6,192 nt of DNA from Candidatus Dojkabacteria bacterium (GTDB lineage: Bacteria > Patescibacteriota > Dojkabacteria > SC72). A program made the translations under genes and the position numbers. The stretch lies in the NCBI GenBank assembly GCA_012511375.1, contig JAAZGF010000104.1, forward strand, positions 1 through 6,192, written 5' to 3'. Below are positions 1 to 4,978 of the stretch, piece by piece (the stretch's first letter is position 1; every line of letters starts with the position of its first letter). The notes under the pieces were generated by a model. It worked only from the letters and a program-made list of their open reading frames with translations, did not search any database and was not told the origin of the DNA.

Positions 1-312
1 GCAAGGATAGTAGCTAGATCAATAGCTGATGGTATAGAGAGAAGACAACCTTCTAAACTCTTGATGGTAAGTGCTAGAGATAAAGTTATGCAAGCGGGAG
101 CTAAAGGATTAAAGATATGGATATCTGGAAGAATAAATAATGCTAGTCAAGCTAGAACTATTAAAACTACTGCTGGATCTGTTCCTACACAAACATTTAA
201 AGCAGATGTTGACTATGCAGGAGAGGTGGCAAAGACACCTGATTCAGGATTGATGGGAGTTAAGGTGTGGATATATAAAGGAGATAAAACAGAGATAGAA
301 AGAGAAGAATAA
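1..312 (+). CDS. rpsC: 30S ribosomal protein S3 (uS3), C-terminal part
   Basis: The frame is open from base 1, so the gene starts upstream; 103 residues of the C-terminal domain are visible. S3 sits at the mRNA entry channel of the small subunit. The family pattern is clear: ERR, then GAKG about 20 residues later, SGR, ADVDY and GVKVWIYKG close to the end. It aligns without gaps to E. coli S3 from residue 125 (as I recall that sequence) to the ADIDY motif. Two places are odd. The stretch matching E. coli R131-K135 reads KLLMV, so two of three helicase-implicated basic residues are gone. The segment matching EWYREGR (E. coli 166-172) reads IKTTAGS. The protein stops only about nine residues after the WIYKG motif, with an acidic end (EREE), and lacks the long basic tail of E. 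coli S3. The rplP start follows 17 bases after the stop. Confidence 0.97.
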   Translation, partial: ARIVARSIADGIERRQPSKLLMVSARDKVMQAGAKGLKIWISGRINNASQARTIKTTAGSVPTQTFKADVDYAGEVAKTPDSGLMGVKVWIYKGDKTEIEREE

Positions 313-329
313 TATATTAAGTAATAATA

Positions 330-743
330 ATGTTAGAACCAAGAAAAAGAAAATATAGAAAAGAGATGAGAGGAAAGATGGGAGGTATTGCATCTTCTAA
401 CAATAGAGTGGATTTTGGAGAGTATGGTTTGAAATCTTTGGAGAGTGCTTGGATAGGAGCAAGAGAAATAGAAGCTGCTAGAAGAGCTATGACAAGTTTT
501 ACTAAAAGAAAAGGAAAGGTTTGGTTGAAAATTTTCCCTCATAAACCCTATACTAAAAAAGCTTTAAACAGTAAGATGGTCCAGGGTAAGGGTCCAGTAG
601 AAGGCTATGTTGCCGTTGTTTCCCCAGGGACAGTTTTAATTGAAATAGGAGGAGTGGATGAGGCAACTGCTAGAGAAGCTTTGAGGTTAGCAGGTCATAA
701 ATTTTCAGTGAAAACTAGATTTGTAACGAGAATGGACATTTAA
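330..743 (+). CDS. rplP: 50S ribosomal protein L16 (uL16)
   Basis: A full-length L16 of 137 residues (E. coli has 136). L16 binds 23S rRNA near the peptidyl transferase centre and helps position A-site tRNA. Visible hallmarks are MLEPRKRKYRK at the N-terminus, FGEYGLKSLE (29-38), REIEAARRAM (45-54), KVWLKIFPHKP (63-73), GKGPVEGYVAVVSPG (86-100) and FVTR near the end. The GKG..EGYVAVV form, instead of GKG.VEYWVA, resembles CPR sequences. At the position of E. coli Arg81, which the oxygenase RoxA/YcfD hydroxylates, this protein has Lys82. The start is set by the family N-terminus MLxPxRxKxRK. The 17 bases upstream are AT-only except for one G and contain no Shine-Dalgarno motif. The gene normally next in line, rpmC, is absent. 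Confidence 0.98.
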   Translation: MLEPRKRKYRKEMRGKMGGIASSNNRVDFGEYGLKSLESAWIGAREIEAARRAMTSFTKRKGKVWLKIFPHKPYTKKALNSKMVQGKGPVEGYVAVVSPGTVLIEIGGVDEATAREALRLAGHKFSVKTRFVTRMDI

Positions 744-744
744 C

Positions 745-773
745 TTGAGAATATAGGCAATTATTGATAAAAT
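745..773 (+). promoter_or_regulatory. Candidate internal sigma-70-type promoter before rpsQ
   Basis: In the only sizeable gap of the cluster there is TTGAGA (745-750), a spacer of exactly 17 bases, and TAAAAT (768-773). Each box matches the sigma-70 consensus at five of six positions. Transcription would start near 779-781, giving a leader of about 20 bases for rpsQ. E. coli has its spc promoter one gene further on, between rpsQ and rplN. AT-rich DNA yields chance matches, so this remains a prediction. Confidence 0.4.
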
Positions 774-798
774 ACATGCCGTTATTTAAATAAAAAAT

Positions 799-1056
799 AT
801 GGACAAAGAAAATAAAAACAAAGGAAGAAAGAAAGAGATAAAAGGGGTCGTAACAGGAAACAAAATGGGTAAAACTGTTAAAGTTACTGTAAGCACCTTA
901 GAGGCACACCCTATGTACAAGAAAATTATAAAGAAAGAAAAAGTTTTTTTTGCTCATACAGAAGAAGAGTTAGAGGTAGGAACTAAAGTTATGATTAAAG
1001 AGAGTAAGCCTATTTCCAAAAAGGTAAGATGGCTAGTAGTAGAGAAGGAGGAATAA
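799..1056 (+). CDS. rpsQ: 30S ribosomal protein S17 (uS17)
   Basis: An 85-residue S17, the usual length. It is an early-binding OB-fold protein of the 16S rRNA 5' domain. Support comes from GVVTGNKMGKTVKVTV (16-31), HPMYKK (37-42), the FAHTEEE segment (51-57), and KPISKKVRWLVVEK near the C-terminus, matching the family's RPLSK.KRW.LV ending. The first 14 residues are mostly Lys, Glu and Asn and serve as a charged leader. The ATG is the first possible start after an in-frame stop, and bases 782-798 upstream are A/T-rich with no Shine-Dalgarno. The C-terminal Glu-Lys-Glu-Glu codons double as the strong ribosome binding site of rplN, whose ATG lies two bases after this stop. Confidence 0.97.
   Translation: MDKENKNKGRKKEIKGVVTGNKMGKTVKVTVSTLEAHPMYKKIIKKEKVFFAHTEEELEVGTKVMIKESKPISKKVRWLVVEKEE
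1045..1052 (+). promoter_or_regulatory. Strong Shine-Dalgarno of rplN, embedded in rpsQ
   Basis: AAGGAGGA ends six bases before the ATG at 1059, an optimal placement. It decides the rplN start at 1059 over the in-frame ATG at 1029. The same bases encode Lys-Glu-Glu near the end of S17. No other gene in the window has a comparable site. Confidence 0.8.
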
Positions 1057-1058
1057 TT

Positions 1059-1430
1059 ATGATACAGACAGAATCACAGTTAAAAGTAGCAGACAACAGT
1101 GGAGCTAAAATTGCGAAAGTAACAGGAATACCAGGAACTTCTAAAAGAAGATATGCAAAGGTTGGAGATGTTGTAACTGTCTCTATACAAAAAGCATTGC
1201 CTAATACAAGTATTAAGAAGCACGAAGTATGTAAAGCAGTTATTGTAAGAACACGTAAAGAAGTAAAAAGGAAAGATGGAACATATCTTAGATTTGATGA
1301 TAATGCAGTGGTCATAATAGATGCAAAAAGTAAGGGGCCTAAAGGTACTAGAATATTTGGTCCGGTAGCAAGAGAGCTTAAAGAGAAAGGTTTTGATAAA
1401 ATAGTTTCTCTTGCTCCAGAAGTATTGTAA
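1059..1430 (+). CDS. rplN: 50S ribosomal protein L14 (uL14)
   Basis: A 123-residue L14 (typical length 122-123). It lies at the subunit interface, contacts L19 and 16S rRNA, and is the binding site of the silencing factor RsfS in bacteria. Diagnostic segments are the MIQTESQLKVADNSGAK start, RRYAKVGDVV, KAVIVRTRKEVKRKDG, LRFDDNAVVIID, GTRIFGPVARELKEKGF and the terminal SLAPEVL. An upstream in-frame ATG at 1029 would add ten residues, but homology to the MIQ start and the ideal AAGGAGGA at 1045-1052 place the true start here. The start follows the rpsQ stop by two bases, so translation is probably coupled. The sequence is among the most conventional in the window. Confidence 0.98.
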   Translation: MIQTESQLKVADNSGAKIAKVTGIPGTSKRRYAKVGDVVTVSIQKALPNTSIKKHEVCKAVIVRTRKEVKRKDGTYLRFDDNAVVIIDAKSKGPKGTRIFGPVARELKEKGFDKIVSLAPEVL

Positions 1431-1445
1431 TTAATAAATATAAAA

Positions 1446-1850
1446 ATGAGGATTAAAAAAGGAGATACAGTTAAAATACTATACGGGAAAGACAAAGGGA
1501 AAAGAGGTCCTGTAGTTGCTGTTGATGTAAAGAAAGAAAAGGTAATAGTTGAAGGTTTAAATCTTTACAAAAAGCATATAAAGGGAGATGGACAGAGTAA
1601 GACTTCAGAGATAATAACAATAGAAAAACCATTTCCTGTATCAAAAATAATGTTAATTTGTCCTTCTTGTGATAAGCCAACAAGAGTTAGTTCTAAAATA
1701 GAAGATGACAAGAAAATTAGAATCTGTATAAAATGTGGAAAAGAAATAGTAAGTAATATTTCTAAGGAGAAGAAAGAAGAAACAAAGGTTGATGTGACGA
1801 AAAAACAGGTTAAAAAAGCTAAATCTAAAACTAAGAATAAAATAAAATAA
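1446..1850 (+). CDS. rplX: 50S ribosomal protein L24 (uL24), zinc-finger form with basic tail
   Basis: L24 starts 50S assembly by binding the 5' end of 23S rRNA, and in the mature ribosome lies beside the peptide exit tunnel. The KOW motif covers about residues 3-30 (KKGDTVKILYGKDKGKRGPV), followed by VIVEGLNLYKKHIK (33-46). Two CxxC pairs (C72/C75 and C94/C97) form a probable zinc ribbon, as in many bacterial L24 proteins but not in E. coli. At 134 residues it is about 30 longer than E. coli L24 (104). The excess is a C-terminal tail from about residue 105, nearly all Lys with Glu, Thr and Val, likely disordered. There is no Shine-Dalgarno: the 15 bases between rplN and the ATG are only A and T. 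The TAA shares its last base with the rplE ATG. Confidence 0.97.
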   Translation: MRIKKGDTVKILYGKDKGKRGPVVAVDVKKEKVIVEGLNLYKKHIKGDGQSKTSEIITIEKPFPVSKIMLICPSCDKPTRVSSKIEDDKKIRICIKCGKEIVSNISKEKKEETKVDVTKKQVKKAKSKTKNKIK

Positions 1851-2404
1851 TGGCAAGATTAAGAGAGGAATACAATAAAAAAATAAAACAGGAAGTAATG
1901 AAAGACTTGGGCTATAAAAACCCAATGCAAGTACCTACTCTAGAGAAAATAGTTATTAACATGGGAGCTGGAGAGGTTATAGCAAATCACTCTGCACTAG
2001 AGGAAATAATTGAAATGTTTAGATTGATATCAGGACAGAACCCTGTTGTTAATAAGGCAAAGAAAGCAATTTCTTCCTTTAAAATTAGACAAGGACAAGA
2101 TGTAGGTGTGTCTGTAACCTTAAGAGGTGCTAGAATGTGGGAGTTTTTTGATAAGTTGGTTAATGTAGTATTTCCAAGGACAAAAGACTTTAGAGGTCTT
2201 AAGGCTTCCTCTTTTGATGGTTCTGGTAATTTTTCTGTAGGAATAGAGGATCATACTGTATTTGTAGAGATAGACCCTAATCAGGTATCAAAAGTTAGAA
2301 GTTTACAGGTTACAATAGTTACCACAGCGGATAATGATAAAGATGCTAAGGTGTTTTTAGATAAATTTGGTTTTCCTTTTGTAAAAGATGTCAACAGAAG
2401 CTAA
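1850..2404 (+). CDS. rplE: 50S ribosomal protein L5 (uL5)
   Basis: A 184-residue L5 (E. coli 179). It binds 5S rRNA with L18, contacts P-site tRNA and forms the B1b bridge to S13. Recognisable parts are LEKIVINMGAGE (31-42), KAKKAISSFKIRQGQDVG (69-86), VTLRGARMWEFFDKL (89-103), PRTKDFRGL (109-117), SSFDGSGNFSVGIEDH (120-135) and VTIVTTADNDKDAKVFLDKF near the end. The usual PRI.DFRG and FPEI segments appear as PRTKDFRG and FVEI, mild divergence. The ATG overlaps the rplX stop in a TAATG junction, and no Shine-Dalgarno precedes it, so re-initiation after rplX is the likely mode. Its last 17 bases overlap the start of rpsN. Confidence 0.98.
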   Translation: MARLREEYNKKIKQEVMKDLGYKNPMQVPTLEKIVINMGAGEVIANHSALEEIIEMFRLISGQNPVVNKAKKAISSFKIRQGQDVGVSVTLRGARMWEFFDKLVNVVFPRTKDFRGLKASSFDGSGNFSVGIEDHTVFVEIDPNQVSKVRSLQVTIVTTADNDKDAKVFLDKFGFPFVKDVNRS

Positions 2405-2582
2405 AGAATACAAAGCAAAAAAGTTAAAAAGAAGTTCTAAGTATGCCTCTAGAGTGCATAATAGGTGTGAAATTTGTGGAAAAGCAAGAAGCTATATGAG
2501 ACATTATGGCCTATGTAGGGTATGTTTTAGACAATTGGCAAGTGAAGGAAAGATACCTGGAGTTAAGAAATCTATTTGGTAA
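2388..2582 (+). CDS. rpsN: 30S ribosomal protein S14, zinc-binding type (uS14)
   Basis: A 64-residue short, zinc-binding S14 (often called type Z; the family is usually 61 residues). It assembles late into the head of the small subunit. The four zinc ligands are intact: C27 and C30 in RCEICGK, C43 and C46 in LCRVCFRQLA. The ending GKIPGVKKSIW is the family signature. The N-terminal 26 residues are strongly basic. The only suitable ATG lies inside rplE, giving a 17-base overlap in another frame, which suggests translational coupling; no Shine-Dalgarno precedes it. The protein matches the zinc-dependent C+ form, and no zinc-free paralogue is visible here. Confidence 0.97.
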   Translation: MSTEAKEYKAKKLKRSSKYASRVHNRCEICGKARSYMRHYGLCRVCFRQLASEGKIPGVKKSIW

Positions 2583-2604
2583 ATTAATTTTATTACACTG
2601 AAGA

Positions 2605-2982
2605 ATGAACGATTTGATAGCAGATATGTTAACAAGAATACAAAATGGGATTATGAGAAAGAAGGAACAAATAAGTATTCCTGCTACTAAGGTAAATAGG
2701 GAAATACTAAAAGTAATAAAACAGGAGGGAATGCTTGAAGATTATGAAGAGAAGGAAGGTATGTTAGTTGTAACATTAAAATATGATAAAGGTGAACCAG
2801 TAATTACACATTTAAAGAAAATAAGTAAACCTGGACAAAGAATATATGTTAGCTACAAGGATATTGTTCCTGTTATGAATGGGAGAGGAATATCGATAAT
2901 TAGTACATCAGAGGGAATTATGTCTGGTGCTATGTCTAAAAGCAAAAAGTTAGGTGGAGAATTAATATGTAATATATGGTAA
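2605..2982 (+). CDS. rpsH: 30S ribosomal protein S8 (uS8)
   Basis: A 125-residue S8, close to the usual 130. S8 binds helix 21 of 16S rRNA in the central domain and, in E. coli, represses the spc operon by binding its mRNA near the rplE start. The family start (DPIADMLTRIRNG) appears as NDLIADMLTRIQNG; other hallmarks are ISIPATKVNREIL (23-35), KKISKPGQRIYV (71-82), GRGISIISTSEGIMS (93-107) and the terminal LGGELICNIW. The usual .REARK.. loop after GVM is replaced by SGAMSKSKK. The start is fixed by homology; the 22-base gap after rpsN has no Shine-Dalgarno. rplF follows after four bases. I could not identify an S8 target structure near rplE. Confidence 0.98.
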   Translation: MNDLIADMLTRIQNGIMRKKEQISIPATKVNREILKVIKQEGMLEDYEEKEGMLVVTLKYDKGEPVITHLKKISKPGQRIYVSYKDIVPVMNGRGISIISTSEGIMSGAMSKSKKLGGELICNIW

Positions 2983-2986
2983 AAGA

Positions 2987-3532
2987 ATGTCTAAAATAGG
3001 AGAACAAGAAATAATAATAGAAGAAGGAGTTACTGTCGAAAAGGAAGGAGCTGTCCTTACTGTAACAGGAGCCTTAGGGGAAATTACTGTAAAAATTCCT
3101 GATAATATAGACGTGATAATAAAAGATGCTGTTATCAATGTGTCTGCTAAGGATAGTACCAAACAGGCAAGATCAAATCATGGAACATATAGAATGTTAA
3201 TATCTAATGCTATACAAGGAGTAAAAGAGGGATATACAAAGACATTAGAATTAGTAGGAGTTGGATACAGAGCAAGAATGGAAGGTGATACCCTCGTTAT
3301 GAGTCTAGGTTGGAATCATCCAGTAGAGGTAAAACCATTTGAAGGTATACGAATAGAAGTTCCTGAGGAAACAAAAGTAGTTGTTAAGGGGTACGATAAG
3401 CAGAAAGTAGGTCTTTTTGCAGCCAAGATCAGAGAGATTAGAAAGCCAGAACCGTACAAGGGAAAGGGTATAAGATATGAAGGCGAATATGTAAGAAGGA
3501 AAAGCTCTAAATCAAATCTAGCTTCAGAATAA
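2987..3532 (+). CDS. rplF: 50S ribosomal protein L6 (uL6)
   Basis: A 181-residue L6 (E. coli 177). It binds 23S rRNA near the GTPase-associated region and the sarcin-ricin loop. Both tandem alpha/beta domains are present: the first from MSKIG to about residue 82, with HGTYRMLISNAIQGVKEGY (65-83), and the second beginning LELVGVGYRARMEG (87-100). The C-terminal signature PEPYKGKGIRYEGEYVRRK (154-172) is complete. The usual IGKKPI segment reads IGEQEI, a local loss of basic charge. The start lies four bases after the rpsH stop, so the two are almost surely coupled; no clear Shine-Dalgarno is present. Confidence 0.98.
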   Translation: MSKIGEQEIIIEEGVTVEKEGAVLTVTGALGEITVKIPDNIDVIIKDAVINVSAKDSTKQARSNHGTYRMLISNAIQGVKEGYTKTLELVGVGYRARMEGDTLVMSLGWNHPVEVKPFEGIRIEVPEETKVVVKGYDKQKVGLFAAKIREIRKPEPYKGKGIRYEGEYVRRKSSKSNLASE

Positions 3533-3555
3533 AATTAATAGGTTAAATTACTAAA

Positions 3556-3882
3556 ATGGGAATGAAAACAAAAGAACAAAAAAGACAAAGAAGAAAGGCA
3601 TACATCAAGAAGAGTATAAGAGGGACATCTGACAGGCCTAGGATTTTTGTATTTAAGAGTAACAGGTATTTCTATGCAGGGCTAGCAGATGATGAAAAAG
3701 GAATAGTTCTTAAATCTTACATGGCAAAAAAGGAAACAGATGATATAATAGCGATGTCTAAGAAGTTTGCAAAAGAGGCTTTGAAAAGTGAATCTGTGGT
3801 TTTTGACAGAAGTGGATATAAGTATCACGGCTTAGTGAAGACATTTGCAGATGAATTAAGAAATCAGAAAGTTAAAATTTAA
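3556..3882 (+). CDS. rplR: 50S ribosomal protein L18 (uL18)
   Basis: A 108-residue L18, slightly shorter than the 117 of E. coli. It binds 5S rRNA with L5 and carries 5S into the large subunit. The basic N-terminus (EQKRQRRKAYIKKSIRGT), the RPRIFVFKSNRYFYAGLADDEKG core (28-49) and VVFDRSGYKYHGLVKTFADELR (81-102) match the family. The start could be the ATG at 3556 or the in-frame ATG two codons later at 3562. Neither has a convincing Shine-Dalgarno, so 3556 is chosen as the longer form and the N-terminus is uncertain by two residues. It lies 23 bases after rplF and 9 before rpsE. Confidence 0.96.
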   Translation: MGMKTKEQKRQRRKAYIKKSIRGTSDRPRIFVFKSNRYFYAGLADDEKGIVLKSYMAKKETDDIIAMSKKFAKEALKSESVVFDRSGYKYHGLVKTFADELRNQKVKI

Positions 3883-3891
3883 AAAGTTAAA

Positions 3892-4524
3892 ATGGAAAAA
3901 GATTTTGCTAGAGACAAAAAGAGAAAAAGTTATGATTCTAAGGCGTTACCTGTTAGAAGGGTTGCTAAGGTAACAAAAGGAGGTAGGAGATTGAGATTTA
4001 GTACCGTTGTTGTTGTTGGTGATAGGAAAGGATCTGTTGGGGTAGCCCTTGGTAGAGGTTCTGATGTTAAGGGGGCTATAGATCAGGGAGAGAGGCTAGC
4101 AGCTAAGAAGATGAAAAAGATTGAATTAGTGGGAGATACTATCCCTCATGAGATATTACATAAACATGGAGCTGCAAAGGTTCTTCTTAGACCAGCAAGA
4201 ACAGGTACGGGAGTAATAGCAGGATCTTCAGTAAGAACGGTTTTAGAACTAGCAGGAATAGACAATGTCTATGGAAAGATTCTTGGAACTCAAGAAGCGA
4301 ATTCTAATGCATATTGTACTTTTGAAGCTTTAGTAAAGTTGAGAAAAGGGAGAGTCTTAGAAAAGATGCAAATTATGAGAGAGAGAGTTCACATTAAAGA
4401 AGAAATGGATAAAGAGAAACAGATTAGAGAAGATAAGAAAAGAAAAGAGAAGAAACAGAAAAGAAGAGAGGAAAGTGGAGGAAAAAAGTTAGTTAAGAAA
4501 AATAAAGTAAGTAAAAAGAAGTAA
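3892..4524 (+). CDS. rpsE: 30S ribosomal protein S5 (uS5) with long basic C-terminal tail
   Basis: S5 contributes to the mRNA entry site and decoding accuracy. The N-terminal double-stranded-RNA-like domain includes RVAKVTKGGRRLRF (23-36), the loop where spectinomycin-resistance changes occur in E. coli; its K-GGR core is unchanged. VVVGDRKGSVGVALG (40-54) follows. The C-terminal domain shows TIPHEI (83-88), AKVLLRPARTGTGVIAG (95-111) and VRTVLELAGIDNV (114-126). E. coli S5 has about 166 residues; this one has 210. The excess is a tail from about residue 151 made mostly of Lys, Arg and Glu, probably helical or disordered, encoded by purine-rich DNA. The usual NRVAK-preceding segment is shortened to SYDSKALPVRRVAK. 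No Shine-Dalgarno precedes the ATG. The stop overlaps the rplO start (TAATG), with no rpmD between. Confidence 0.98.
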   Translation: MEKDFARDKKRKSYDSKALPVRRVAKVTKGGRRLRFSTVVVVGDRKGSVGVALGRGSDVKGAIDQGERLAAKKMKKIELVGDTIPHEILHKHGAAKVLLRPARTGTGVIAGSSVRTVLELAGIDNVYGKILGTQEANSNAYCTFEALVKLRKGRVLEKMQIMRERVHIKEEMDKEKQIREDKKRKEKKQKRREESGGKKLVKKNKVSKKK

Positions 4525-4967
4525 TGTATCTAGAAAGTATACCGAAAAGAAAAGGAGAGAAGGCAAAGAGCAAAAGACTTGGAAGAGGTTACGGCTCAGG
4601 GGTTGGCGGACATACAGTAGGAAGGGGAACTAAAGGACAAAGGTCTAGAGCTGGTCATAAATCACTTGTAGCTTTTGAGGGTGGTAATGTGCCTTTTTAC
4701 AAAAGAATGCCTAAATACAAAGGTTTTAATGTTCCCATTAAATCAGGAAAGCAAGCTATCAACGTAGATACACTTTCAAATAATTTTAAGAGTGGTGAGA
4801 AAGTAAACCTAGAAGCTCTTAAAGAGAAAGGACTAATTAAGAAGAATACAAAGGAAGTAAAAGTACTGGGAAGAGGAGAAGTAAAGAAGAAACTGCCAAT
4901 AGAAGAATTAAAGATCTCGCCTGTAGCAGTTGAAAAGATAGAAAAGGCAGGGGGAAATGTAAAATAA
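4524..4967 (+). CDS. rplO: 50S ribosomal protein L15 (uL15)
   Basis: A 147-residue L15 (E. coli 144), a late assembly protein of the large subunit. The glycine- and arginine-rich N-terminal extension that threads into 23S rRNA is clear: KRLGRGYGSGVGGHTVGRGTKGQRSRAGH (18-45), then FEGGNVPFYKRMPKYKGF (51-68). The globular part has VNLEALKEKGLI (94-105) and KVLGRGEVKKKLPI (113-126), ending in VEKIEKAGGNVK. The GGHTVGRGTKGQ wording, in place of G..SGRGHKGQ, is common in CPR bacteria. Its ATG shares one base with the rpsE stop, and there is no Shine-Dalgarno, so coupling to rpsE is likely. secY begins 11 bases after the stop. Confidence 0.98.
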   Translation: MYLESIPKRKGEKAKSKRLGRGYGSGVGGHTVGRGTKGQRSRAGHKSLVAFEGGNVPFYKRMPKYKGFNVPIKSGKQAINVDTLSNNFKSGEKVNLEALKEKGLIKKNTKEVKVLGRGEVKKKLPIEELKISPVAVEKIEKAGGNVK

Positions 4968-4978
4968 GCCCTAATTAA

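Noticed and set aside
333..542. Minus-strand frame of 69 residues opposite rplP
   Set aside because: Low-complexity Ser/Phe product, antisense to a conserved gene, no family resemblance.
756..780. Possible hairpin GGCA...TGCC between rplP and rpsQ
   Set aside because: Only four base pairs with a 17-base loop and no following T run, so it is not a credible terminator or regulatory stem.
1029..1058. N-terminally extended rplN starting at 1029
   Set aside because: The ten extra residues overlap rpsQ, do not match L14, and the ideal Shine-Dalgarno at 1045-1052 points to 1059.
1010..1495. 161-residue open frame on the minus strand
   Set aside because: It lies opposite rpsQ, rplN and rplX, which are certain genes. 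Its protein resembles no family I know and reflects the reverse complement of purine-rich coding DNA.
1653..1925. 90-residue minus-strand frame rich in Phe and Leu, resembling a membrane protein
   Set aside because: The apparent hydrophobicity is the antisense reading of lysine-rich codons in rplX and rplE. There is no independent start signal.
2962..3162. Minus-strand frame of 66 residues opposite rpsH/rplF
   Set aside because: Antisense shadow of rplF with no recognisable motif.
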